Of a stretch of DNA of 43,214 nt, positions 33,666-41,508 are shown piece after piece (the stretch's first letter is position 1; each line of letters begins with the position of its first letter). Made by a program: the position numbers and the translations under genes. This stretch comes from CAZLIC01 sp964559535 (GTDB taxonomy: Bacteria > Pseudomonadota > Alphaproteobacteria > Rhodobacterales > Rhodobacteraceae), in the NCBI GenBank assembly GCA_964559535.1, contig CAZLIC010000031.1:1-43214 (forward strand). The letters run 5' to 3'. The notes beneath the pieces were generated by a model that was not told where the DNA came from, made no database searches, and saw nothing but the letters and a program-made list of their open reading frames with translations.

Positions 33666-34172
33666 TCAGTCGTCCTTGCCGCGGATCGGTTGGACGTATT
33701 GCAGGGCCATGTCCCATGGGAAGAAGATCCACGTGTCCTGGCTGACCTCGGTGATGTAGGTGTCGACCTGCGCGCGCCCGGCCGGTTTGGCATAGACGGT
33801 GGCAAAGTGGGCGGCGGGATACAGCTTGCGCACCAGTTCCAGCGTCTTGCCGGTATCGACCAGATCATCGACCACAAGGATGCCTGTGCCATCGCCCATC
33901 AGGTCTTCCTGCGGGGACTTGGTCACCTTGGCGTCGATCTGCGTCTGGTGGTTGTAGGATTTCACGCTGATCGTGTCGACGATGCGGATATCCAGTTCGC
34001 GCGACACGATCATCGCAGGCACCAGCCCGCCGCGGGTGATGGCGATGATGGCGCGCCAGCCGCCCTGGTCGGGGCCGCGGCCCTGCAGGCGCCAGGCCAG
34101 CGCGCGGGCGTCGCGGTGAAGCTGGTCCCAGCTGACGTGGAAGCCGCGTTCGTGGGGCAGGCGGTCGTTCAT
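33666..34172 (-). CDS. gpt: xanthine(-guanine) phosphoribosyltransferase
   Basis: A 168-residue salvage enzyme converting xanthine or guanine to XMP/GMP. The PRPP motif ILVVDDLVDTGKTL is at 98-111. ITRGGLVPAMIVSRELDIR and SVKSYNHQTQ match Gpt, and the late WIFFPWDMALQYVQPIR is conserved. The cytoplasmic enzyme complements hpt at about 2 kb. It begins 26 bases after the hairpin that closes the fabI-lysE unit. Confidence 0.94.
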   Translation of the reverse strand: MNDRLPHERGFHVSWDQLHRDARALAWRLQGRGPDQGGWRAIIAITRGGLVPAMIVSRELDIRIVDTISVKSYNHQTQIDAKVTKSPQEDLMGDGTGILVVDDLVDTGKTLELVRKLYPAAHFATVYAKPAGRAQVDTYITEVSQDTWIFFPWDMALQYVQPIRGKDD

Positions 34173-34197
34173 GGCGGGCTCCGGTGTGGAGGAGAGG

Positions 34198-34216
34198 CCG
34201 GGGGCGCTGCCCCCGG
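34198..34216 (-). terminator. hairpin downstream of lysE
   Basis: CCGGGGGC/GCCCCCGG with loop GCT lies about 40 bases after the lysE stop. Read leftward it is preceded by GACTCATCTTTGCTGAAGTA, a pairing of a short AT-rich element and a GC hairpin that I recall as frequent after genes in Rhodobacteraceae. It lacks a long T tail. Confidence 0.6.
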
Positions 34217-34256
34217 AACCCTGGGGTACTTCAGCAAAGATGAGTCAGGGTGCGGG

Positions 34257-34871
34257 TCACGTCAGGGCAGTGCGCAGGCCGAGCAGGGCAAGGATGCCCG
34301 CGAAGCTGCGGTCGATACGGGTTTTCAGGCGCGTATAGGCTGCGCGGATGCGGGCGAACGAGAAGGCGCGGGCGACGATCAGGTTGCAGACAAGTTCGTT
34401 CAGGAAGACCGCGGCCAGAAGCAGGACGATCCAGCCAGCGCTGGTGCCGGGGGGCACGGTGCCGATGAAGACCGCGCCGAAGAACACGGCGGGCTTGGGG
34501 TTTGACAGCTGTGTGAGGATGCCAAGACGCAGCGCCGACCCGGGGCTGCGTGGCGGAGCATCGGCGCTGGCAGTGGCCAGCGGTTCGGCCGCGTGGCGCC
34601 ACATGCCGATGGCGAGCCACATCAGGAACAGCGCCCCCGCGATCTTGAAGGCCCAGAGCGCGGCGGGGGCAATCTGGAACAGCAGGGCAAGGCCGAAGAG
34701 GGCCGCCACGGCCCAGACGACGGCGCCGAGGCCGATGCCCACCGACAGGAGTGCGGCGGTTCGGAAGCCTTCGGTCACGCCGGTGCGGGCCGTCATCAGC
34801 ACGGCAGGGCCGGGCGAAGCCGCGGCCAGCAGGTGCAGGAACCAGGCCGTCGCGAAGGCCGCCAGCGTCAT
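34257..34871 (-). CDS. LysE/RhtB-family amino-acid exporter
   Basis: A 204-residue inner-membrane protein with about six hydrophobic segments. The family signature ASPGPAVLMTARTGVTEGFR is at about 18-37, and LTQLSNPKPAVFFGAVF is in the middle. It exports an amino acid or derivative, identity unknown. ATG 34871 overlaps the fabI stop by four bases, so it is coupled to fabI. Confidence 0.92.
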   Translation of the reverse strand: MTLAAFATAWFLHLLAAASPGPAVLMTARTGVTEGFRTAALLSVGIGLGAVVWAVAALFGLALLFQIAPAALWAFKIAGALFLMWLAIGMWRHAAEPLATASADAPPRSPGSALRLGILTQLSNPKPAVFFGAVFIGTVPPGTSAGWIVLLLAAVFLNELVCNLIVARAFSFARIRAAYTRLKTRIDRSFAGILALLGLRTALT

Positions 34872-35689
34872 TCGCCATTGCCCTTTTTCGTGGCGTCGAT
34901 GTCGGGGGCATCGACGGCTTTCATGCCGACCACGTGGTAGCCGGCATCGACGTGCAGGACCTCGCCGGTGGTGCCCGAGCCGAGGTCGGACAGGAGGTAC
35001 AGCGCAGCCTTGCCGACCTCTTCCTGGGTGACGTTGCGGCGCAGCGGCGAGTTCAGCTCGTTCCACTTCATGATGTAGCGGAAGTCGCCGATGCCCGAGG
35101 CGGCCAGGGTCTTGATCGGGCCGGCCGAGATGGCGTTGACGCGGATGCCGTCCTTGCCCAGGTCTTCGGCGATGTATTGCACCGAGGTTTCCAGCGCGGC
35201 CTTGGCCAGCCCCATGACGTTGTAGTGCGGCATCACCTTTTCGGCACCGTAGTAGGTGAGCGTCAGAAGCGCGCCGCCCGCAGGCATCATCGCCGCGGCG
35301 CGGCGGGCGACGGCGGTGAAGGAATAGACCGAGATGTCCATCGTCATGCGGAAGTTCGCGGCCGAGGTGTCGACGTAGCGGCCGCGCAGTTCGGTCTTGT
35401 CGGAAAAGCCGATGGCATGGACGAGGAAGTCGAGGCTGCCCCATTCGGCACGCAGCCTGTCGAACAGGGCGTCGATGGTGGCCTCGTCGCCCACGTCGCA
35501 TTCGGCCAGAAGCGGCGTGCCCAGCGAGGCGGCCAGCGGCTCGACCCGCTTCTTCAGTGCCTCACCCTGGTAGGAGAAAGCCAGTGTCGCGCCCTGTTCG
35601 GCGCAGCATCTGGCAATGCCCCAGGCGATCGACTTGTCGTTCGCCAGCCCCATGATCAGGCCGCGCTTGCCCTGCAGCAGTCCCGCCAT
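34868..35689 (-). CDS. fabI: enoyl-[acyl-carrier-protein] reductase (NADH)
   Basis: A 273-residue short-chain-dehydrogenase-like enzyme for the last step of each fatty-acid elongation round. The opening GKRGLIMGLANDKSIAWGI is the modified nucleotide-binding motif of FabI. The catalytic pattern YNVMGLAK (Tyr-x6-Lys) is present, as are FLVHAIGFSD and AISAGPIKTLAASGIG. It forms a coupled pair with lysE. Its upstream region, shared with pdxH, holds a 15-bp tandem repeat about 50 bases before the start. FabI is the triclosan target. Confidence 0.97.
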   Translation of the reverse strand: MAGLLQGKRGLIMGLANDKSIAWGIARCCAEQGATLAFSYQGEALKKRVEPLAASLGTPLLAECDVGDEATIDALFDRLRAEWGSLDFLVHAIGFSDKTELRGRYVDTSAANFRMTMDISVYSFTAVARRAAAMMPAGGALLTLTYYGAEKVMPHYNVMGLAKAALETSVQYIAEDLGKDGIRVNAISAGPIKTLAASGIGDFRYIMKWNELNSPLRRNVTQEEVGKAALYLLSDLGSGTTGEVLHVDAGYHVVGMKAVDAPDIDATKKGNGE

Positions 35690-35740
35690 GCCGTCCCCCG
35701 TGGTTTATGGTTGATCTGCGGTGTAGTGGAAGGCCCCGGA

Positions 35741-35807
35741 CCCTTCAAGTGCAGGCCCTTCAAGTGCAGGCCCTTCAAGTGCAGGCCCTTCAAGTGCAGG
35801 CCCTTCA
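35741..35807. repeat. 15-bp tandem repeat between fabI and pdxH
   Basis: CCCTTCAAGTGCAGG is repeated four times without change (35741-35800), and a fifth copy breaks down after seven bases. The array lies 51 bases before the fabI ATG and 65 bases before pdxH. Perfect copies suggest recent expansion. They could be operator sites or a slippage-prone tract. Confidence 0.9.
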
Positions 35808-35819
35808 GGGCTGGGCCGC

Positions 35820-35849
35820 TTGCCCGCGGTGCGGGCGGGCGCTAGCTGT
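35820..35849 (+). promoter_or_regulatory. candidate pdxH promoter containing the shared 16-base motif
   Basis: TTGCCC (35820-35825), a 17-base spacer and TAGCTG (35843-35848) precede pdxH. The second half lies in GGCGGGCGCTAGCTGT (35834-35849), which recurs at 24234-24249 before the DUF3833 lipoprotein gene. Confidence 0.4.
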
Positions 35850-35872
35850 CGCAGAAGATGCAGGAGGCGGAC

Positions 35873-36475
35873 ATGGACCGGGGCGGAATCTTTGCGGGCG
35901 ATGATCCGTTTGCCATTGCGCGCGCCTGGCTGGCCGAGGCCGAGTCGCGTGAGCCGAATGACCCCAACGCAATTGCGTTGGCCACCGTGGACGGGCAGGG
36001 TTTGCCCAATGTGCGGATGGTGCTGCTGAAAGAGATCGAGGCCGATGCCTTCGTGTTCTACACGAACTACGGCAGTGCCAAGGCGCGCGAGATCGAGCAG
36101 GCCGGGAAGGCAGCCTTTGTGCTGCACTGGAAGAGCCTGCGGCGGCAGGTGCGGGTGCGCGGGCTGACCGAGCGCGAGGAGGGGCCGCAGGCGGATGCCT
36201 ACTATGCCAGCCGCAGCCTGAAGTCGCGGCTGGGGGCCTGGGCCAGCCGACAGTCCGAGCCGCTGGAGAGCCGCGGGGCGCTGGTGGCTGAAGTGGCGAA
36301 GATGACGGCACGGCATGGGCTTGCCCCGCAGCGGCCGCCGTTCTGGGGTGGCATCCGCATCCGGCCTGTCGAGATCGAGTTCTGGGCCGATGGCGATTTC
36401 CGGTTGCACGATCGGTTCCGCTGGACGCGTGAGGCGACCGCTGCTCCGTGGATTGTGCGAAGACTGAACCCCTGA
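35873..36475 (+). CDS. pdxH: pyridoxamine 5'-phosphate oxidase
   Basis: A 200-residue FMN enzyme making pyridoxal 5'-phosphate. FMN- and PLP-binding segments are visible: LATVDGQGLPNVRMVLLKEI, FVFYTNYGSAKAREI, FVLHWKSLRRQVRVRG and the C-terminal WGGIRIRP, EFWADGDFRLHDRFRW. ATG 35873 has AGGAGG five bases upstream. An ATG five codons earlier is less well placed. It is divergent from fabI. Confidence 0.95.
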   Translation: MDRGGIFAGDDPFAIARAWLAEAESREPNDPNAIALATVDGQGLPNVRMVLLKEIEADAFVFYTNYGSAKAREIEQAGKAAFVLHWKSLRRQVRVRGLTEREEGPQADAYYASRSLKSRLGAWASRQSEPLESRGALVAEVAKMTARHGLAPQRPPFWGGIRIRPVEIEFWADGDFRLHDRFRWTREATAAPWIVRRLNP

Positions 36476-36578
36476 TACATTTGTGCCTTGAATTTGGACG
36501 TTTGTTCGTTTTTCGCTTGAATCGGCGCGACGGATGACCGCATCACTTGTGCGGGCTTGTCTGGGGAGATGGCCTTCA

Positions 36579-37097
36579 ATGGCAGATGAAGACCGCGACC
36601 TGCAGATGCTGCAGGGCCGCGTAAAATGGTTCGACCCTGCGAAGGGTTTCGGGTTCATCGTGGCAGAAGGGGCAGGATCGGATATCCTGCTTCATGCCAA
36701 TGTGCTGCGAAACTTCGGGCAGGGGTCCGTTGCGGACGGCGCGGGCATATCTGTTCGCGTGCAGATGACACCGCGTGGTGCGCAGGCCGTCGAGGTTGTG
36801 GCGATTGAGCCGCCCGAGCCCGTGCAGGGTGAGGTGGCGCAGTTGCCCGACGAGGTGCTGGCCTTGCCGCTGGAGCCGGCGCGGGTGAAGTGGTTCGACA
36901 AGGGCAAGGGCTTCGGCTTTGCCAATGTCTTTGGTATGTCCGACGACGTGTTCATTCACATCGAGGTCCTGCGTGCCAGCGGCTTTGCCGATCTGGTGGC
37001 GGGCGAGGCGGTGGGTCTGCGCATTACCGAAGGCAAGCGCGGGCGGATGGCAGTGCAGGTGGCGTCATGGGAAACGGCAGCGCGCCGGGGTGGCTGA
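36579..37097 (+). CDS. two-domain cold-shock protein
   Basis: A 172-residue protein with two cold-shock domains joined by a short acidic linker. Domain 1 (about 9-75) has GRVKWFDPAKGFGFIVAEG and domain 2 (about 98-165) has ARVKWFDKGKGFGFANVFG and VFIHIEVLR, so the RNP1-like KGFGF is in both. RNP2 is normal in domain 2 but altered to ILLHANVL in domain 1. It would bind single-stranded nucleic acid. The AT-rich 60 bases upstream probably hold its promoter. The next gene starts inside its last 31 bases. Confidence 0.92.
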   Translation: MADEDRDLQMLQGRVKWFDPAKGFGFIVAEGAGSDILLHANVLRNFGQGSVADGAGISVRVQMTPRGAQAVEVVAIEPPEPVQGEVAQLPDEVLALPLEPARVKWFDKGKGFGFANVFGMSDDVFIHIEVLRASGFADLVAGEAVGLRITEGKRGRMAVQVASWETAARRGG

Positions 37098-37546
37098 CAG
37101 CGGTTCTGTTGCTGTCTGCCGGGGCCGGGCAGGCCGAATGCCGGAACGACCAGGTCGAGCTGCGCAGCCCCGCGGGGGCGGTGGCGCGCTTTGGCGTGGA
37201 AGTCGCCGATGACGAGGGCGAGCGGGCGCAGGGCCTGATGTTCCGCGACGCCATGCCCGCCGGGGCCGGGATGCTGTTCGTCTATCCGAAGCCCGGCCCT
37301 GTGGCCTTCTGGATGAAGAACACGCGGATCCCCCTGGACATGGTGTTTGCCGATGCGTCCGGCACCGTGGTGCACGTGCATGCGAACGCGGAACCGGGCA
37401 ACGAGACGCCCATTCCCGGCGGCAGCGCGGTGCAGTTCGTGCTGGAGATCAACGGCGGGTTGGCGGGGGCGCTGGGCATAGGGCCGGGCACGGCGATGCG
37501 GCACCCGGCCGTACCGCAAGACGGCGCGGCCTGGGCCTGCGACTGA
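37067..37546 (+). CDS. exported DUF192 protein
   Basis: A 159-residue protein with a signal peptide (about 1-23, ending GAGQAE) and a DUF192 beta-barrel domain. Conserved features are RAQGLMFRDAMPAGAGMLF, FWMKNTRIPLDMVF and QFVLEINGG. ATG 37067 has AGGTGG five bases upstream and lies 31 bases inside the cold-shock gene in another frame, so translation is coupled. It likely acts in the periplasm. The family function is unknown. Confidence 0.9.
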   Translation: MGNGSAPGWLTAVLLLSAGAGQAECRNDQVELRSPAGAVARFGVEVADDEGERAQGLMFRDAMPAGAGMLFVYPKPGPVAFWMKNTRIPLDMVFADASGTVVHVHANAEPGNETPIPGGSAVQFVLEINGGLAGALGIGPGTAMRHPAVPQDGAAWACD

Positions 37547-37625
37547 CCGTCAAGGGTGTTGATCCGGCAGGCTTGGCGGGTGCAGACTGCACGGCAGAGC
37601 AATTTCAGCGCCGGGGAAACGCCTC

Positions 37626-39359
37626 ATGCCGACAATCGAGTTGACCGGGCCCAATGCGCATGTCGAAGGCTGGTTTGCCGCCATCGTCGGGCTTCAGGAT
37701 GCGGTGATCACTGGCAGCAGCGACAGTTCTGTCACGCTGACGGTGTTTGCGACCGGCGCGGAATACACGCTGGCGGGCACCGGCCTGGCCACGGCCACCG
37801 ACCCCGGCACCGGCGCGACATATCTGACAGCCGGCACGGTGCAGACGCTGACCCATGTGGCATTCTTTGGCGCCGCGCCAACACCGGTGACCCGGATGCG
37901 GCTGGACGCAGCAGAGCTGGGCAACGCGATGCTGGCCGAGGCCGCGGGTGGCGGCATCTTCGGCACGGGCAGCCCGGCGATGGAGAACCTGCTGCTGGGC
38001 CTGAACTATCGCATCATCGGGTCGGCCTTCGATGACTTCCAGTTCGGCGGACTGACCAGTTCGGACGGCGTGCCGCTGATCCCTGCGGGCAACAACCTGT
38101 ACAAGCTGGGCGACGGGACCGACGAGGTTTACGCGGGGTCGGGGAACGACACAATCTACGGCGATGCCGGGGTGCTGCGCGCCTTTGGCGGCGATGGCAA
38201 CGATGTGCTGGTCGGCGCCGAGGGTGCCGACGACCTGGACGGCGGCAATGGCCGCGACAGCCTGTATGGCGGGGCGGCGGCCGACGAGATGTTCGGGCGC
38301 GAGGGGCGCGATGTCCTTGACGGTGGGGACGACGCTGACCTCTTGGATGGCGGTCTGGGCGACGACACGCTTGCGGGTGGGAAGGGGGCCGACACGCTGC
38401 TGGGCGGTGCGGATGGCGACAGTCTGGCCGGTGATGCGGGGACGGATTCGCTGGCCGGGGATGCCGGGGCCGACAGGCTGGCGGGCGGCGGGGGCAATGA
38501 CACGCTGGACGGTGGCGCGGACGCCGATCTGATGCTGGGCGAAGACGACGCCGATGTGATGGACGGCGGCCTGGGGGACGACACATTGTCCGGCGGAGCG
38601 GGCAACGATTCCGGCCTGGGCGGAGACGGGCGCGACACTCTGGCAGGCGATGCCGGCGACGATTTCCTGTCGGGCGGGACCGGGGATGATGTGCTTTCGG
38701 GCGGTGATGGCGCGGATTTCGCGTATGGCGGCACCGGGCGGGATGTGCTGTCGGGCAATGCAGGCGACGACGAGCTTGGTGGCGAGACAGAGCAGGACAC
38801 GCTGGCAGGCGGCGCCGGGTTTGACACGTTGTATGGCGGCGAAAGCAATGACCGGCTGTATGGCGATACCGACGCGGACGTGTTGTGGGGCGAGGCCGGT
38901 GATGACCGCCTGTATGGCGGGATCGACAATGACGAGCTGCGTGCGGGCGACGGTCGGGACGTGCTGGTCGGGGATACCGGGGCAGACTACCTGGAGGGCG
39001 GCGCCGGGGATGACCTGCTGCGCGGCGGCCCCGGCAATGACGATCTGTTGCCAGGCACGGACATCGACACCCTGGTTGGCGGCGGCGGAGCAGACAGGTT
39101 CATGTTCTTCGCGCTCGAGTTCATCGAACCCGGCACGGCCGTAGACGTGATCGAGGATTTCGAGACCGGCATCGACAGCATCTTGCTGCCCGATGTGATC
39201 GACTGGCGCGGCGTGGACCTGTTCACCGGCATGGGAAACGAGGCCAGGTGGAGCGCGCCAGACGGGTTGATCCTTTTCGACTTCGACGGCGATCTCGCGG
39301 CAGACGCGATGCTGCGCGTTTCCGGCACCGCGCCGTTGGGAGCGGGCGACGTGATCTGA
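37626..39359 (+). CDS. RTX repeat protein 1, 577 aa
   Basis: A large acidic calcium-binding protein. Residues 1-161 form a domain with no signal peptide (start MPTIELTGPNAHVEGWFAA) that is shared with the two following RTX genes: GTGLATATD, AELGNAMLAEA, MENLLLGLNY and NNLYKLGDG. Residues 162-494 are 37 uninterrupted nonapeptides of the GGxGxDxLx type, forming a parallel beta-roll when Ca is bound. Residues 495-577 begin ADRFMFF and contain IEDFETGIDSILLPDV, the usual C-terminal cap and type I secretion region. It is probably exported by an ABC-type I system encoded elsewhere. No enzyme domain is seen. GGGGAAA precedes the ATG. Confidence 0.9.
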   Translation: MPTIELTGPNAHVEGWFAAIVGLQDAVITGSSDSSVTLTVFATGAEYTLAGTGLATATDPGTGATYLTAGTVQTLTHVAFFGAAPTPVTRMRLDAAELGNAMLAEAAGGGIFGTGSPAMENLLLGLNYRIIGSAFDDFQFGGLTSSDGVPLIPAGNNLYKLGDGTDEVYAGSGNDTIYGDAGVLRAFGGDGNDVLVGAEGADDLDGGNGRDSLYGGAAADEMFGREGRDVLDGGDDADLLDGGLGDDTLAGGKGADTLLGGADGDSLAGDAGTDSLAGDAGADRLAGGGGNDTLDGGADADLMLGEDDADVMDGGLGDDTLSGGAGNDSGLGGDGRDTLAGDAGDDFLSGGTGDDVLSGGDGADFAYGGTGRDVLSGNAGDDELGGETEQDTLAGGAGFDTLYGGESNDRLYGDTDADVLWGEAGDDRLYGGIDNDELRAGDGRDVLVGDTGADYLEGGAGDDLLRGGPGNDDLLPGTDIDTLVGGGGADRFMFFALEFIEPGTAVDVIEDFETGIDSILLPDVIDWRGVDLFTGMGNEARWSAPDGLILFDFDGDLAADAMLRVSGTAPLGAGDVI

Positions 39360-39553
39360 ATGCGCCGTGCGGCGTCGTTTCCCCGGGACGCATCAGACGG
39401 TCGATACTGTACGTTCGTATAGGCCGTCACCGGCCCCCAAAAAACCCTTGCACGAATCGGGTCCGGTCGCAGTGATTGCAGCGTCTGCGGAACTTTGGAT
39501 CGGTTTCTTGCTTTGGACGGGTTTCGATAGCAGCGCCTTCCAGATTTCCGGAC

Positions 39554-39577
39554 CTTGACCGAACGGGATCGGTCAAG
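39554..39577 (+). promoter_or_regulatory. hairpin in the leader of RTX gene 2
   Basis: A perfect 9-bp stem CTTGACCGA/TCGGTCAAG with loop ACGGGA ends 22 bases before the ATG at 39600 and ten bases before its ribosome site GGAGAA. It has no T tract, so it is not a standard terminator for RTX gene 1. It could be a regulator's operator or an mRNA structure. The remaining 194 bases of the gap before it show nothing else I can name. Confidence 0.5.
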
Positions 39578-39599
39578 CCCCCCAATCGGAGAATTCGAG

Positions 39600-41333
39600 A
39601 TGCCGACAGTTGCCCTGACCCCTGCCAACGAAACCAGCTTCTCCAACCTCTTCTACTACCTCGACCTGATGCAGTATGCGGCGGTCGTGTCGTCCAGCGG
39701 GTCGTCGATCACGCTGGCCTATTCCAGCTATACCTTCACGCTGACCGGATCGGGGCTGACGACCAGCAATTCCGGCGGCACCGAGGTGATCACCGGCGGC
39801 ACGATCACTGACATCGAAATCCGGTTGGGCGGCCTGCGGCTGGGCCGGTTCAGTGAACTTGCGCTGGACGGCGGGGCGCTGGGCGCGGCGCTGGCAGCCG
39901 ATGCCGCCACCACCAACGAGGCGGCGATCGAAAACCTGTTCTTCGGCCTGACCTATACCTTTGCCGGAACCGGTAACACCGAAAGCTTCAGCGCCGGCAC
40001 GACGTCGGACGCGGTGCCGATCGTGCTGACCGGCAGCAACACGTACAATCTTGGCAACGGCGACAACAATGTCGCGGCGGGCACCGGCAACGACACGATG
40101 ACTGGCGGGTCCGGCAACGACGTGCTGTACGGCGGCGCGGGCAACGACGTGATCGACGGCGGCGATGGCCAGAACTACCTGGACGGTGGCAGCGGAACCG
40201 ACGACCTGACCGGCGGCGACGGGTACGACGACATCCGCGGCGGCGACGGCGACGACACGATGCGCGGCGGCGGAACCGGCGACTATCTGGAAGGCGGCGC
40301 CGGCAATGACCAGATCTTCGGCGAAGATGGCACGAACACGATGTATGGCGGTGATGGCCATGACGAAATCGTGGGCGGGCTGGAAGACGAGACGGGCTAT
40401 GGCGGCCGTGGACGCGACACGATGACGGGCGACGAGGGCCTGGACAACCTGAACGGCGATGCAGGCGATGACCGCGTTTACGGGGGCATCGACAACGACG
40501 TGCTGGCAGGCGGCGAAGGCAACGACGATCTGTATGGTGGCGAGGACAATGACAACGCGACCGGCGGCGAAGGTCAGGACCTGCTGGTCGGCGACATAGG
40601 AAACGACACGCTGGACGGCGGCGAAGGTGCGGACGAGCTGGAAGGCGGCAATGATGAAGACCTGCTGTACGGCGGCGAAGGCGGCGATGATCTTGCTGGT
40701 GGTTCGGGCGATGACTATGCCGATGGCGGCGCCGGGCAGGACACGGTCACCGGTGACTCGGGCAACGACTCGCTGTACGGCGGCGAGGACGCGGACAGCG
40801 TGAACGGCGGGTCCGACAATGACTATCTGGCGGGCGGCGGCGGCAACGACACGCTGGACGGCAGCAGCGGTAACGATACCGTCTATGGCGAATCCGGCGA
40901 CGACAATGTTTCTGGCGGCGACCGTGTTGACCAGATCTTTGGCGGGACGGGCCGCGACACGCTTTTCGGCGGTTCGGGCAACGACACGATCTGGGGCGAA
41001 AGCGGCGACGATGTTCTGTACGGCGGCACCAATGCCGAACAGATGTACGGTGGCACTGGCAACGATGTGTTCGTGTTCGGAGCATTGGCAGAGATCGGCA
41101 AGGGTTCGAAGCGCGACCGCGTTCTGGACTTCACCAGTGAGGCTGACGTGCTGGACCTGGACGGGCTGGGGCTGACCTTTGTCGGCACTGACGACTTCTC
41201 GGGCGCCATGCAGATGCGCTGGGACGCCGACCTTGGCCGCCTGCGGATCGACGCGAACGGCGATGGCGTCGTGGACCACGAGATCGAGGTGCAGGGCGAG
41301 GCGCCGCTGGGCCTGGGCGACGTTCTGGTGTGA
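39600..41333 (+). CDS. RTX repeat protein 2, 577 aa
   Basis: A paralog of the preceding gene with exactly the same length. Residues 1-151 (MPTVALTPANETSFSNLFYY) carry the shared domain, with GSGLTTSNSGG, GGALGAALAADA, IENLFFGLTYTFAG and SNTYNLGNGD. Residues 152-493 are 38 consecutive Ca-binding nonapeptides. The C-terminus (DVFVFGALAEI, RVLDFTSEADVLDLDGLG, RLRIDANGDGVVDHEIEVQG) is a standard RTX/serralysin-type C-terminal domain, predicted to hold the secretion signal. ATG 39600 with GGAGAA seven bases upstream is preferred over a start 15 codons earlier that crosses a hairpin. Confidence 0.92.
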   Translation: MPTVALTPANETSFSNLFYYLDLMQYAAVVSSSGSSITLAYSSYTFTLTGSGLTTSNSGGTEVITGGTITDIEIRLGGLRLGRFSELALDGGALGAALAADAATTNEAAIENLFFGLTYTFAGTGNTESFSAGTTSDAVPIVLTGSNTYNLGNGDNNVAAGTGNDTMTGGSGNDVLYGGAGNDVIDGGDGQNYLDGGSGTDDLTGGDGYDDIRGGDGDDTMRGGGTGDYLEGGAGNDQIFGEDGTNTMYGGDGHDEIVGGLEDETGYGGRGRDTMTGDEGLDNLNGDAGDDRVYGGIDNDVLAGGEGNDDLYGGEDNDNATGGEGQDLLVGDIGNDTLDGGEGADELEGGNDEDLLYGGEGGDDLAGGSGDDYADGGAGQDTVTGDSGNDSLYGGEDADSVNGGSDNDYLAGGGGNDTLDGSSGNDTVYGESGDDNVSGGDRVDQIFGGTGRDTLFGGSGNDTIWGESGDDVLYGGTNAEQMYGGTGNDVFVFGALAEIGKGSKRDRVLDFTSEADVLDLDGLGLTFVGTDDFSGAMQMRWDADLGRLRIDANGDGVVDHEIEVQGEAPLGLGDVLV

Positions 41334-41338
41334 GGCTT

Positions 41339-41371
41339 GCGGCGGGCGGGGCTTTCCCCGCCCGCCGCTTT
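41339..41371 (+). terminator. strong terminator after RTX gene 2
   Basis: A perfect 13-bp stem GCGGCGGGCGGGG / CCCCGCCCGCCGC with loop CTTT starts six bases after the stop codon and is followed by TTTGCGC. Confidence 0.8.
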
Positions 41372-41390
41372 GCGCTATCGGCGTGGCAGC

Positions 41391-41467
41391 CGGGGTGTAG
41401 CTCAGCTTGGTAGAGCGACGGTTTTGGGAACCGTAGGTCGCAGGTTCGAATCCTGTCGCCCCGACCA
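41391..41467 (+). tRNA. tRNA-Pro (anticodon TGG)
   Basis: The acceptor arms CGGGGTG and CGCCCCG pair (one G-T), followed by discriminator A and an encoded CCA. The anticodon stem ACGGT/ACCGT holds the loop TTTGGGA, giving TGG at 41425-41427. D-arm GCTCAGCTTGGTAGAGC and T-arm GGTTCGAATCC are canonical. It separates RTX gene 2 from a decayed RTX fragment and RTX gene 3. Confidence 0.97.
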
Positions 41468-41482
41468 TCCGTCGATCCCGTG

Positions 41483-41508
41483 CGTCCCGAGGTCCGAATT
41501 CCGGGACG
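41483..41508 (+). terminator. weak hairpin after tRNA-Pro
   Basis: CGTCCCG pairs with CGGGACG across a 12-base loop, 15 bases after the tRNA. There is no T run. It may be a processing or termination structure. Confidence 0.35.

Noticed and set aside
35741..35807. CRISPR-like array
   Set aside because: The copies are direct 15-bp repeats with no spacers, and no cas genes are present.
38109..39110. DNA-level tandem repeat in RTX gene 1
   Set aside because: The periodicity of 27 bases is explained by coding for Ca-binding nonapeptides, so it is not a separate repeat element.
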